64,000 nt of DNA, taken from NCBI RefSeq assembly GCF_003854275.1, contig NZ_QTQP01000009.1, forward strand, positions 124,001 through 188,000, read 5' to 3'. Shown in pieces: positions 8,272-16,390 of this stretch. Positions within the stretch are counted from its first letter, which is position 1. Every line of letters starts with the position of its first letter. A model generated the notes under the pieces. That model was not told where the DNA came from and did not search any database. It worked only from the letters and a program-made list of their open reading frames with translations. Made by a program: the position numbers and the translations under genes. The DNA is from Burkholderia sp. Bp8963 (lineage in GTDB: Bacteria; Pseudomonadota; Gammaproteobacteria; Burkholderiales; Burkholderiaceae).

Positions 8272-8390
8272 TCCGCTTCGTGTTCTGGTATCGCGGGTGT
8301 CGGCCAGCGGCAGCGGCTGCAGCCGTTGTTCGGCTGCATCGCGGGGCGAAGCATGTTTCGCGACGGATGCGGGTGTGTCAGGCGCGATGA
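8271..8390 (+). pseudogene. Remnant of an EamA-type transporter gene
   Basis: The DNA from 8271 reads almost like the 3' part of the intact EamA gene at 2898-3116. The stretch TTCGTGTTCTGGTATCGCGG is shared exactly. After a small deletion the reading frame gives GIAGVGQRQRLQPLFG against GIAGVGQLQLLQPFFG in the intact copy. A further deletion then joins the last codons, where CGCGGG-GCGAAGCATGTTTCGCG parallels CGCGGGTGCGAAG of the intact gene, and a TGA follows at 8388-8390. It has lost its first two thirds and cannot make a transporter. It directly abuts the truncated PHB depolymerase. Confidence 0.75.
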
Positions 8391-8402
8391 CGCAGAGGCC
8401 GC

Positions 8403-8612
8403 TCAGTCATCCGGCGTGCAGACGCGCAAGCGATGTCCGTCGGGATCGAGCGCGACGAAGGTCCGCCCGAACACGGCCGTGATCGGCGCCTGCTCGATCC
8501 GCACGTCGAGCGCCGTCCACGCTGCGTACAGCCGGTCGACCATCGCATTGCTGTCGACCATGAACGCGAGCTCGCTGCGATGTCCGGTGCCGTGCGAAAC
8601 GAAATCCTGCGC
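8403..8612 (-). pseudogene. C-terminal fragment of a VOC/glyoxalase-family protein
   Basis: Reading leftward, an open frame without its own start gives about 69 residues beginning AQDFVSHGTGHRSELAFMVD and ending FVALDPDGHRLRVCTPDD before the stop at 8403-8405. The ending is the classic second metal-ligand strand of a vicinal-oxygen-chelate domain (ALDPDGHRL). The N-terminal half is missing: near 8613 the sequence switches to part of a WYL-domain regulator on the other strand. A glyoxalase divergent from a WYL regulator is a familiar arrangement, so one deletion could have removed both 5' ends and the shared promoter. Confidence 0.7.
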
Positions 8613-8632
8613 GCTCGTCGACCACAGCCGCC

Positions 8633-9004
8633 GTGCTGCCGGCCGAACTGCGCCGCGACCTGGACAGCACCACGCTGCTCGTCGGTCCGCGCACGATCGC
8701 CGATCGGGAAACCGTCGACATGGACGACATCCGTCGCACGATCCGAACCGAGCGAAAGCTGCGCGTCACGTATGCCGACGCCCGGGGCCGACGCTCCGAG
8801 CGCACCGTCTGGCCGTTTGCGCTGGGCTACTTCGACGATGCGCGGATACTGGTGACATGGTGCGAGGTCAGGAACGATTTCCGGCATTTCCGGACTGACC
8901 GCATCGTCGCGATGGAACGTCTGGACGAGCGCTATCCGCGGCGACGCTCAGCCTTGCTGAAAGCATGGCGCGAAGCGGGCGCCGACGTGCGCGTTCCGGT
9001 TTAG
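8633..9004 (+). pseudogene. WYL-domain (YafY-type) regulator, C-terminal fragment
   Basis: About 123 residues match the effector part of YafY/DeoR-type regulators: AVLPAELRRDL just before, then IRTERKLRVTYADARGRR and TVWPFALGYFDDARILVTWC, the WYL core. Full-length proteins have about 230 residues with an N-terminal DNA-binding helix-turn-helix, which is missing here. The open frame starts at a GTG without a convincing ribosome binding site, and its upstream in-frame sequence runs into the VOC fragment. It is probably a dead remnant, although a free WYL domain cannot be excluded. Confidence 0.72.
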
Positions 9005-9092
9005 GAGCGGCCGCCGGTTTGCCGTACATGTCGTACGAAGCGGCGCATGCATCCGCGCCGCGCCGACGTCCGCATTCTCGACGTCGTTCGTC

Positions 9093-9242
9093 ATGCCGTG
9101 CGCGCTGCGCTTCCTGAGCGGCCTCGCGATGGGCCGCAAGTGGAGCGCCGGTGTCGCGCTGGAGTCCGAAACGTGGCCCGAGAACGCGCGCGCGAAAGAC
9201 ACCGGCTTCCTGCAGTCGCGCCCTGGCTGGGGCACGCTGCTT
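9093..9242 (+). pseudogene. Short internal fragment of an MFS transporter
   Basis: Translation on the plus strand gives RFLSGLAMGRKWSAGVAL, then ETWPENARAKDTGFLQ and GWGTLL, which follows the fourth-to-fifth helix region of sugar/acid-type MFS carriers (RFxxGLxxGxEW...ETWP...GFxQSGxxxG). Only about 50 residues are recognisable, with no start, no end and several substitutions at usually fixed positions such as the glutamate before tryptophan. It lies between the WYL fragment and lysA and is another relic in the same decayed stretch. Confidence 0.6.
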
Positions 9243-9272
9243 TTTGTATCGCGCGAACGTGCCGAACGTGTA

Positions 9273-10526
9273 TCAAGCGAACGTTTCGAGCGCGAGCAGT
9301 TCGTCGATCGTCTGCCGGCGGCGGATCAGCCGCGGCTCGCCGCGATCGACCAGCACTTCCGGCGCGAGCGGCCGGCTGTTGTAGTTCGACGACATCGACG
9401 ATCCATACGCGCCCGCGTCGTGCAGGAACAGCAGGTCGCCGATCTGCGGTTGCGGCAGATGCCGGTGCGTGACCACGCCGCCCGCGTCCTGCGTGAACAC
9501 GTCGCCCGATTCGCACAGCGGCCCCGCAATCGCCATGTCGACGCGCGGCCGGCCCTCGGGCGCCGCGCCGTCATGTGTGTGCACCGTCACGCCGTGATAG
9601 CTGCCGTACATCGCCGGACGCATCAGGTCGTTGAAGCCCGCGTCGATCAGCACGAAGTCGTGCTTCGGCCGGCGGTTGACCGCCTGCACCTCGGTGACGA
9701 GCGTGCCCGCCTCGGCGACGAGGAAGCGGCCCGGCTCGATCTCGATGCGCATCGCGTGGCCGAGATGCTGCTCGATCCGCTTGCGCGCGGCATCCCACTG
9801 GCGGAAGTAGTGGTCGACGTCGACGCGCGGCTCGTCTTTCCGGTACGGGATCGACAACCCGCCGCCCGCCGAGATTGCCTCGATGTCGTGGCCGAGCGAC
9901 GTGACGAGATCGACCATCGCGTCGCACACCTGCGACAGGTGGCCGTAGTCGACGCCCGAGCCGATGTGCATGTGGATGCCGACCAGCTCGAGTCCGTACT
10001 GGCGCACGAGTTCGATCGCGCGCGGCACATCGTCGATCCAGATTCCGTGCTTGCTTTGCGGGCCGCCGGTGTTGGTCTTGTTGCTGTGGCCGTGGCCGAA
10101 GCCGGGATTGATGCGCAGCCACACGCGATGGCCGGGGGCGGCTGCGCCGACACGCTCGAGCATGTCGAGCGAGCCCGCGTTCACCGTTACGCCGTGCTTC
10201 AGCACCGTCGCGAGCGTCGGACGGTCGATCAGGTCCGCGGTGAACACGACGCCTTCCGGCGCGCCGGTCGCGGGATCGCCATCGGGGCGGAAGCCCGCCG
10301 CGAGGCTGCGTTCGATTTCGCCGAGCGACACCGCGTCGACATGCACGCCTTCGTCACGCATCAGCTTCAGGATGTGGATGTTCGAACACGCCTTCTGCGC
10401 GTAGCGGATCGTGTCGAACTGGCGCAGTTGCGCGATGCGGTCGCGGATGACGTCGGCGTCGTACACCCAGAGCGGGGTGCCGTGTTGCTGCGCGAGCGCC
10501 GCGAGCTGGCGGGAATCGAGGGACAT
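9273..10526 (-). CDS. lysA: Diaminopimelate decarboxylase
   Basis: A PLP enzyme of 417 residues catalysing the last step of lysine synthesis, meso-diaminopimelate to L-lysine. It has the fold-type III pattern: PLP lysine in IRYAQKACSNIHIL, HIGSG in GIHMHIGSGVDYG, the glycine-rich SAGGGLSIPY, EPGRFLVAEAG and the C-terminal CESGDVF plus the GAYGSSMSSNYNSRP segment with the second active-site residues. The ATG at 10526 gives the usual length; an upstream extension has no family support. It is divergent from a LysR-type gene, the same arrangement as lysA/lysR in enteric bacteria. The plus-strand region after its stop is decayed sequence. Confidence 0.95.
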   Translation of the reverse strand: MSLDSRQLAALAQQHGTPLWVYDADVIRDRIAQLRQFDTIRYAQKACSNIHILKLMRDEGVHVDAVSLGEIERSLAAGFRPDGDPATGAPEGVVFTADLIDRPTLATVLKHGVTVNAGSLDMLERVGAAAPGHRVWLRINPGFGHGHSNKTNTGGPQSKHGIWIDDVPRAIELVRQYGLELVGIHMHIGSGVDYGHLSQVCDAMVDLVTSLGHDIEAISAGGGLSIPYRKDEPRVDVDHYFRQWDAARKRIEQHLGHAMRIEIEPGRFLVAEAGTLVTEVQAVNRRPKHDFVLIDAGFNDLMRPAMYGSYHGVTVHTHDGAAPEGRPRVDMAIAGPLCESGDVFTQDAGGVVTHRHLPQPQIGDLLFLHDAGAYGSSMSSNYNSRPLAPEVLVDRGEPRLIRRRQTIDELLALETFA

Positions 10527-10629
10527 GATGAGCGGATCGGGTCGAATCAATGGATAGTCCGCATGATGCGCGCGATTGGCCATCCAGTAAAATGCCGGGT
10601 TATCAACATTCAATTCATTCTGGATATAC
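10527..10629. promoter_or_regulatory. lysA-lysR divergent control region
   Basis: The 103 bp between the two divergent starts must hold both promoters. A possible lysR promoter is TTGGCC (10576-10581), 18 bp, TTATCA (10600-10605). The stretch just upstream of lysR is AT-rich (around CATTCAATTCATTC) and could hold a LysR T-N11-A site. Confidence 0.4.
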
Positions 10630-11550
10630 ATGGCTACGCTGACCCACCGCCATATCGAGGTGTTCCGCGCGTTGATGGTCACGGGCAGCGCGACCCGCGC
10701 GGCCGAGATGCTCTACACGTCGCAGCCGACGATCAGCCGCGAGCTCGCGCGGATGGAGCAGATCGTGGGTTTCGCGCTGTTCGAGCGCGCGCACGGACGG
10801 CTGCGGCCGACGATGGCCGCACTCACGCTGTACGACGACGTGCGGCTCTCGTATGTGGGGCTCGAGCGCGTCGCGGCGACCGCCGCGCGGCTGCGCGAGT
10901 TTCGCGACGGCCAGCTGTCGGTGATCGCGCTGCCCGCGTTCTCGCATGCGATCCTGCCGGGCGCGTGCCGGCGTTTTCATGCGGCGCACGCGGGCGTCAG
11001 CGTGTCGGTCGCGACGCAGGAGTCGCCGGTGCTCGAGGAGTGGCTCACCGCGCAGCGCTATGACCTCGGGCTCACCGAGCACGACGTCGCGCCGGCCGGC
11101 ACCGTGCTCACGCCGCTGTTCGAGGCGGACGAGGTGTGCGTGCTGCCGGACGGCCATCCGCTGCTCGCGAAGGACGCGCTCGATCTCGAGGACCTTGCGG
11201 ATCGCCCGTTCATCAGCCTGTCGTTGAACGACCCGTACCGGATCATGATCGACGACGCGTTTGCGCAGCTCGGCGTCGCGCCGCGCTCGGTCGTCGAGAC
11301 GCCGTCGGCCGTGTCGGTGTGCGCGTTCGTGCGGCAGGGGCTCGGCGCGGCGATCGTCAATCCGCTGACCGCGCTCGATTTCGCGGGGCGCGACCTGCAG
11401 ATCCGGCCGCTCACGCGCTCGTTTCCGTACCGGGTCAGCGTGATCGTGCCCGAGCACCGGCCGAAGAGTTTGCTGGTCGATGCGTTCGCCGCCGCGCTGC
11501 GGGACGAGGCGAAGGCGATTCGGCGCAGGCTTGCGGCGTATTTGGGCTGA
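10630..11550 (+). CDS. lysR: LysR-family activator of lysA
   Basis: A LysR-type regulator of 306 residues. The N-terminal winged helix is clear (ATRAAEMLYTSQPTISRELA), followed by the linker helix and a periplasmic-binding-fold effector domain. Regulators in this branch carry FERAHGRLRPT after the recognition helix, as in E. coli LysR. Divergence from lysA supports the classical role: activation of lysA when diaminopimelate accumulates and lysine is low. The gene could also regulate other targets. The start ATG at 10630 lies close to the first helix, as usual in the family. Confidence 0.88.
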   Translation: MATLTHRHIEVFRALMVTGSATRAAEMLYTSQPTISRELARMEQIVGFALFERAHGRLRPTMAALTLYDDVRLSYVGLERVAATAARLREFRDGQLSVIALPAFSHAILPGACRRFHAAHAGVSVSVATQESPVLEEWLTAQRYDLGLTEHDVAPAGTVLTPLFEADEVCVLPDGHPLLAKDALDLEDLADRPFISLSLNDPYRIMIDDAFAQLGVAPRSVVETPSAVSVCAFVRQGLGAAIVNPLTALDFAGRDLQIRPLTRSFPYRVSVIVPEHRPKSLLVDAFAAALRDEAKAIRRRLAAYLG

Positions 11551-11618
11551 TGTGTGGCCCGGTGTGGCCTGGTGCGGCCCGTATGATGGTGGTATTGCCA
11601 TCCTCAACGGACTCCGCC

Positions 11619-12218
11619 ATGTCATCTTCCGTCGCGACGCTTGATCAACCGACCCTGACCGGGCCGCACGTCGAACTTCAGCCGCTGCAGGAATCGCATG
11701 CGCAGGCGCTGCTGGATGCCGCTGCCGACGGGCGGCTCTGGAATCTCAAGGTGACCGTCGTGCCGGGACCCGACACGATCGACGCGTATGTCGCCACCGC
11801 GTTGCATGGGCGCGCGACGGGCACCACGATGCCGTACGTGATCGTCGAGCGTGCGACGGGCCGGATCGTCGGTAGCACGCGCTTCTGGAAGATCGACCGC
11901 AAGAACCGCAAGCTCGAGATCGGCCATACGTGGTTGAGCGAATCGGTGCAGCGCTCGCGCGTGAATACCGAGGCGAAATGGCTGCTGCTCACGTATGCAT
12001 TCGAGACACTGCATTGCGTGCGCGTGCAGTTCACGACCGACGAGCTCAACGAGAAGTCGCGCGACGCGATTCTGCGGCTCGGCGCGAAGCAGGAGGGGAT
12101 CGTGCGCCACGAACGGATCATGCCGGACGGCCGCAAGCGCAACTCGGTGCGCTTCAGCATCATCGATGATGAGTGGCCCGATGTGAAGGCGCGGTTGCTG
12201 GAGAAGCTCGCGAAGTGA
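11619..12218 (+). CDS. GNAT-family N-acetyltransferase (RimJ/RimL type)
   Basis: A soluble acetyl-CoA-dependent transferase of 199 residues. The RimJ/RimL pattern is visible: an early TGPHVELQPLQESHAQAL, YVIVERATGRIVGSTRF, and the acetyl-CoA-binding region around IGHTWLSESVQRSRVNTEAK, then the late NEKSRDAILRLGAKQEG that is highly conserved in this branch. ATG 11619 is used because it begins just before the conserved core. The substrate is unknown; members acetylate ribosomal proteins, aminoglycosides or small amines. It follows lysR on the same strand with a gap of about 70 nt and has no obvious functional link to it. Confidence 0.9.
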   Translation: MSSSVATLDQPTLTGPHVELQPLQESHAQALLDAAADGRLWNLKVTVVPGPDTIDAYVATALHGRATGTTMPYVIVERATGRIVGSTRFWKIDRKNRKLEIGHTWLSESVQRSRVNTEAKWLLLTYAFETLHCVRVQFTTDELNEKSRDAILRLGAKQEGIVRHERIMPDGRKRNSVRFSIIDDEWPDVKARLLEKLAK

Positions 12219-12329
12219 GCGTGGGTGTCATCAGCGCAACGGGCGCCCGACTCGCACGCCGCACCGCCGGGAGAGGGACCGGCGGCGCGGCGAGGGGCCG
12301 CGTCGCGCGATGCGCGACACGGCAGCGCG

Positions 12330-12902
12330 TTACTGCGCCGAAGCGAGGTGATGACGCTGCGCGAGCTTCTGCGCTTCCGCGTAATGCGCCTGCAGGATCG
12401 GCAGCGACTGGCGTGCGACTTCCTTCAGCTTCGTGTCGCGGCCTGACGCGATCTCGGCCTGGAACACCGAGATCGCCTTCTGTTCGCCGCTCAGCGCGAC
12501 CTGCTCGAGGTACGCCTTGTCGAATTCGGCGCCGCGCAGGTTCTTGATGCTGTCGAGTGCGGTGGTGTCCGGATCGTTGTGCGGCACGTCGACGCCACGC
12601 GGGCTTGCGGCGCGCATGGCCTGGATGATCTTCTCGTCGTCGGTGACGATGCGTTGAGCGAACGCCTTGACCTGGCTGTCCGACGTACGCGAATCGGCAA
12701 TTCTTGCTGCGTCGTGCTGCGTCGACACGACTTTCGTACCGTCCGCGATGAAGGCCTGGTCAGCCTCGTGAATACGCGTTTCGCCGGCCGCCGGCTTGGC
12801 CGGCTGGGTCGGTTGCGCGGTCTGCGCGTTGGCGGTCACGGCGGCCAGCAGAAGGCCGGCGGCAGACAGGGCAAGACGGGAAGCAGTGGAAAAACGGCTC
12901 AT
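12330..12902 (-). CDS. DUF4142 secreted/periplasmic protein
   Basis: A protein of 190 residues with a signal peptide (MSRFSTASRLALSAAGLLLA ending TANAQ) and a ferritin-like helical DUF4142 domain, recognised from DQAFIADGTKVVSTQHDAAR, FAQRIVTDDEKIIQAM and FDKAYLEQVALSGEQKAISV. The ATG at 12902 follows a near-perfect AAGGAGG. DUF4142 proteins are periplasmic with uncertain function, often in stress-inducible loci. The gene stands alone. A 335-bp upstream region carries a strong hairpin, so expression may depend on its leader. Confidence 0.92.
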   Translation of the reverse strand: MSRFSTASRLALSAAGLLLAAVTANAQTAQPTQPAKPAAGETRIHEADQAFIADGTKVVSTQHDAARIADSRTSDSQVKAFAQRIVTDDEKIIQAMRAASPRGVDVPHNDPDTTALDSIKNLRGAEFDKAYLEQVALSGEQKAISVFQAEIASGRDTKLKEVARQSLPILQAHYAEAQKLAQRHHLASAQ

Positions 12903-13237
12903 GGAACCTCCTTTCGATCGGGTTCGTTGAGGAACGGATAGGGTCATCCGTGGCTGTGCGAGAGACCGGGCGCAAGCCCGTGCCGGTCCGGTTGCCGTTC
13001 TGCCGCGGCGGCAACCGCAGGGGGAACCGGCCCGACCGATTCTAGGAGAGGGGGTGGCGTGCAGGTGATACGACGCTGTCGCTTGTGTAACGGTTGGTAA
13101 GACGATTGGACGCGCGATGGCGGGTGTCATCGTTTGTGCTGCAGGGGTGTCTGCGACACGTGTGATGCACGCGATGCGCTCGATGCGAGAGGCGTCGCAC
13201 ACGTCACGCCATCACGACACGCACTGCGTGCCGCGCA
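12903..13237. other. Long 5' region of DUF4142 gene with hairpin
   Basis: No gene is visible. CGGTTGCCG (12989-12997) and CGGCAACCG (13009-13017) form a perfect 9-bp stem with an 11-nt loop, about 90 nt upstream of the DUF4142 start. No T-run follows on either strand, so it is not a simple terminator. Confidence 0.4.
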
Positions 13238-13861
13238 TCACACGATGTCGAGCAATGCGTCGATGCGCGTCAGCAGCGGCGTCGCGCAATGCAACTGCAA
13301 CGTGCCGGGCGCAGTGTAGCCCCACGTGACGCCCTGGAACGCGACGTTCGCGCGGCGCGCGGCATCCGCATCGCGGATCTCGTCGCCGACGTACAGCATC
13401 TCGCTGCTGCGCAGGCCTGCTTCTCGTGCGAGCGCGCGCAGCTGCCGTGACTTGCCAAACAGCGATATCCCGCATGCGAAGTGGGCGACGTGATCGCAGG
13501 CTTGCGCGCCGAGCCGGTCGCGCACGACCGCTTCGGCGTTCGACGTCGCGATCGCGATTTTCATGCCGCGCGCCGCGAGCGCGCGGAAGGTGTCGGCGAC
13601 GCCCGGAAACAACGTCACGTCGGCAATGCGCCGCTGCATCAGGCGACGCATGTCGATCGTCACCTGCGGTACCTTCCATGGCGGCACTTCGAGCGCGCGA
13701 ATGATGTCGCGCGCGGACAGGCCGCGCAGCGTCGCGATCAGCGCGTCGTCGACGTCGCGGAATCCGTGCAGGCGCGACGCTTCCGACAGCGCCGCAACGA
13801 AGCAGTCGAAGGAATCGGCGAGCGTGCCGTCGAAGTCGAACGCGATCAGTCGGTAGGTCAT
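13238..13861 (-). CDS. HAD-family hydrolase (phosphoglycolate-phosphatase-like)
   Basis: A haloacid-dehalogenase phosphatase of 207 residues. Motif I is DFDGTLADS (nucleophile and acid Asp at about residues 9 and 11), motif II is the threonine/serine in IAIATSNAEA, motif III the lysine in ISLFGKSRQL, and motif IV YVGDEIRDADAARRA. The inserted cap helices between motif I and II place it in subfamily I, like Gph and PpaX. The substrate is unknown: phosphoglycolate, pyrophosphate or a sugar phosphate are all possible. ATG 13861 gives the canonical MTYRLIAFDFDGT opening. It is divergent from the LysR gene that follows. Confidence 0.9.
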   Translation of the reverse strand: MTYRLIAFDFDGTLADSFDCFVAALSEASRLHGFRDVDDALIATLRGLSARDIIRALEVPPWKVPQVTIDMRRLMQRRIADVTLFPGVADTFRALAARGMKIAIATSNAEAVVRDRLGAQACDHVAHFACGISLFGKSRQLRALAREAGLRSSEMLYVGDEIRDADAARRANVAFQGVTWGYTAPGTLQLHCATPLLTRIDALLDIV

Positions 13862-13995
13862 GAGAGGCGGGGTGAGCGTGGTCGCGATTGTAATCGGTTC
13901 GTCAACGTGCATCGCGTCGGATCGCGGATGAGCCCCGCGCGATCCGGCGTGCATTTGCAGCGCGAGCGCGCAGGCCCCAGAATAGCCGCACCAAG

Positions 13996-14029
13996 CGGCA
14001 CAATCGGCATAATCGGCACAATCGGCAAT
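13996..14029. repeat. Tandem 9-mer repeat, about four copies
   Basis: CGGCACAAT, CGGCATAAT, CGGCACAAT and a partial CGGCAAT follow one another immediately upstream of the LysR gene. The unit differs from the other short tandem repeats in the window. It lies in the likely promoter region of the LysR/symporter operon. Confidence 0.8.
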
Positions 14030-14051
14030 CAGACCAGCATACGGGCAGCGC

Positions 14052-14984
14052 GTGGGCATCAATTTCGATCTCACCGACTTGCAGGCCTTCCGGGCGGTGG
14101 TTCAGCTCGGCAGCTTCCGCAAGGCGGCGGACGCCATCAACATTTCGCAGCCGGCGTTGAGCCGGCGCATCGAGAAGCTCGAGGCAGCGCTGGGCGTGCG
14201 GCTGTTCGAGCGGACGACGCGCAGCGTCACGCTGACGACGGTCGGACGCGTATTCGCGCCGAGCGCCGAGCAGGTGCTCGACGATCTCGACGCCGCGCTG
14301 CTCGGCATCCGCGACGTGTCGTCGAGCCGGCTCGGCCACGTGACGATCGCGTGCGTACCGTCGGTCGCGTATTACTTCCTGCCGAACTCGATCGCGCGTT
14401 TCCGCAGCCGCTATCCGAAGATCCGCATCAAGCTGATCGACGCAAGCGCGAACGAGGTGCTCGACACGGTGATGAGCGGCGAGGCCGACTTCGGGGTCGG
14501 CTTCATGGGTAGCCAGGAAGCGGACGTCGAATTCACGACGCTGCTCGAGGAGCGCTTCGTCGCCGCATGCCGGCGCGACCATCCGCTCGCCGCGAAAAAG
14601 CGCGTGACCTGGCGCGAGCTGTACGAATACGACTATGTGTCCGTCGACAAGACCTCCGGCAACCGGCTGCTGCTCGACCAGGCGCTCGCGGGCGTCGCGC
14701 CGCCTGCGCCGAGCGTATGCGAGACGCGGCACGTGACGACGATGCTCGGGCTCGTCGAGGCGGGCCTTGGCGTCGCGGCGGTGCCGTCGATGGCGATGCC
14801 GCTGTCGACGCATCCGATCCTGACGAGCGTGCCGCTCGTCGATCCGGTCGTCACGCGGCGCGTCGGCATCGTGCGGCGGCGCGGCCGCACGCTGACGCCG
14901 GCCGCGCAGGAATTCCTCCAGCACGTGGTCGATGACCACAAGCCGGCCGCGCGGCGCAAGCGCGCGGCAGGAGATCGCGCGTGA
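14052..14984 (+). CDS. LysR-family transcriptional regulator
   Basis: A regulator of 310 residues with the typical N-terminal winged helix (SFRKAADAINISQPALSRRI) and the FERTTRSVTLT strand, followed by an effector domain (GHVTIACVPSVAYYFLPN). It begins at GTG 14052; no better ATG lies upstream. The stop overlaps the start of the next gene by 4 nt, so it is co-transcribed and translationally coupled with a dicarboxylate-type symporter. The organisation suggests that it controls uptake of the symporter substrate and perhaps itself. The inducer is not evident. The direct upstream region carries the 9-bp tandem repeat. Confidence 0.92.
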   Translation: MGINFDLTDLQAFRAVVQLGSFRKAADAINISQPALSRRIEKLEAALGVRLFERTTRSVTLTTVGRVFAPSAEQVLDDLDAALLGIRDVSSSRLGHVTIACVPSVAYYFLPNSIARFRSRYPKIRIKLIDASANEVLDTVMSGEADFGVGFMGSQEADVEFTTLLEERFVAACRRDHPLAAKKRVTWRELYEYDYVSVDKTSGNRLLLDQALAGVAPPAPSVCETRHVTTMLGLVEAGLGVAAVPSMAMPLSTHPILTSVPLVDPVVTRRVGIVRRRGRTLTPAAQEFLQHVVDDHKPAARRKRAAGDRA

Positions 14985-16300
14985 GCTTGCCGCGGCTGCT
15001 GCGTCCGCTCAGGCTGCTGTATGTGCAGGTGCTGATCGGAATGGCGCTCGGTGTCGCGGTCGGACATGTATTCCCGCACGCGGGCATCGCACTCAAGCCG
15101 CTCGGCGACGCGTTCGTCGCGCTCGTGCGGATGATGGTCGCGCCGATCGTGTTCTGCACGATCGTGACGGGCATCAATGCGGTCGGCGACGGCGCGCGCA
15201 TCGGCCGCACGATCGTCAAGGCGCTCGCGCTGTTCTACGCGCTGACCGCGCTCGCGCTCGCCGTGGGGCTTGCGATCGCCTCGGCCGCGCGGCCGGGCGG
15301 CGGCCTGCATGTCGCGGCACGTCATCTCGATGCGTCGGCGCTCGCGTCGTTCACGGCACGCGCGCCGACGACGGGCATCGCGTCGTTCCTGCTGCAGGTC
15401 ATCCCCGATACGCTCGTCGGCGCGTTCGCCACCGGCGACGTGCTGCCGGTGTTGCTGGTCGGGCTGCTGTTCGGCTTCGCGCTCGCCGCGACCGAAGGGC
15501 GCGACGGTATCGTGCATGCGGTCGTCGAGGGTGTCGCGCGCGTGCTGTTCCGGATCCTCGCGCTCGTGATGCGGCTCGCGCCGCTCGGCGCGTTCGGCGC
15601 GATCGCGTTCGCGGTCGGGCGCTTCGGCATCGATACGCTCGGCTCGCTCGGCAAGCTGATCGTTGCGATGTATCTCGCGTGTGCGCTGTTCGTGATGCTC
15701 GTGCTCGCGCCGCTCGCGCGCCTGCATGGTTTCTCGCTGTGGCGGCTGTTGCGCTATCTGCGCGAAGAGCTGGTGATCGTGCTCGCGACATCGTCGACGG
15801 AGCCGGTGCTGCCGCGTCTGCTCGTCAAGCTCGAGGCGCTCGGCTGCGACAAGGGCGTGGTCGGCATCGTGCTGCCCGCCGGGTATTCGTTCAATCTCGA
15901 CGGCACAGCGATCTACCTGTCGCTCGCCGCGCTGTTCATCGCGCAGGCGTGCGACGTGCCGCTGTCCGCCGCGCAGGTTGCGACGCTGCTGGCGGTGATG
16001 CTGATCACGTCGAAGGGCGCGGCGGGCGTGTCGGGCAGCGGGCTCGCCGCACTGATCGCGACGCTGACGGTGGTGCCGGACCTGCCGGTCGCGGGCGTCG
16101 CGCTGCTGGTCGGTATCGACCGCTTCATGTCGGAGGCGCGCGCATTGACGAGCGTGATCAGCAATGCGTGCGCGGTCGTCGTCGTGTCGGTCTGGCAGCG
16201 GGGCTGCGATCGCGCGCGGATGCGCGACGTGCTCGATGCGGCGCAGCCGCCTGCGCGGCTTGCCGCATCCTGCCGGCCGCGGCGCACCGGACGCCAGTGA
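14981..16300 (+). CDS. Dicarboxylate/amino-acid:cation symporter (DAACS)
   Basis: An inner-membrane secondary transporter of 439 residues in the DctA/GltP family. The two re-entrant-loop and binding motifs are clear: TSSTEPVLPRL in the first hairpin and GYSFNLDGTAIYLSLAALFI in helix 7, then SKGAAGVSGSGLAAL in the second hairpin and the helix 8 region with DRFMSEARALTSVISNACA. It should import C4-dicarboxylates or acidic amino acids with protons or sodium. GTG 14981 overlaps the LysR stop by 4 nt and supports co-expression. The C-terminal tail after residue 420 is basic and likely cytoplasmic. Confidence 0.93.
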   Translation: MSLPRLLRPLRLLYVQVLIGMALGVAVGHVFPHAGIALKPLGDAFVALVRMMVAPIVFCTIVTGINAVGDGARIGRTIVKALALFYALTALALAVGLAIASAARPGGGLHVAARHLDASALASFTARAPTTGIASFLLQVIPDTLVGAFATGDVLPVLLVGLLFGFALAATEGRDGIVHAVVEGVARVLFRILALVMRLAPLGAFGAIAFAVGRFGIDTLGSLGKLIVAMYLACALFVMLVLAPLARLHGFSLWRLLRYLREELVIVLATSSTEPVLPRLLVKLEALGCDKGVVGIVLPAGYSFNLDGTAIYLSLAALFIAQACDVPLSAAQVATLLAVMLITSKGAAGVSGSGLAALIATLTVVPDLPVAGVALLVGIDRFMSEARALTSVISNACAVVVVSVWQRGCDRARMRDVLDAAQPPARLAASCRPRRTGRQ

Positions 16301-16328
16301 CGCGCGCGATCGCACGTCGCAACGAAAG

Positions 16329-16364
16329 CCGGTGCAATACCGGGTGCAATGTCGGGTGCAATAC
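16329..16364. repeat. Tandem 12-mer repeat, three copies
   Basis: Three units of about 12 bp, CCGGTGCAATAC, CGGGTGCAATGT and CGGGTGCAATAC, lie in the short gap between the symporter stop and the end of the convergent ModA-like gene. No coding role is apparent. Confidence 0.75.
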
Positions 16365-16390
16365 GGGGCGCGTGCGCAGTGCCGGCGTCG

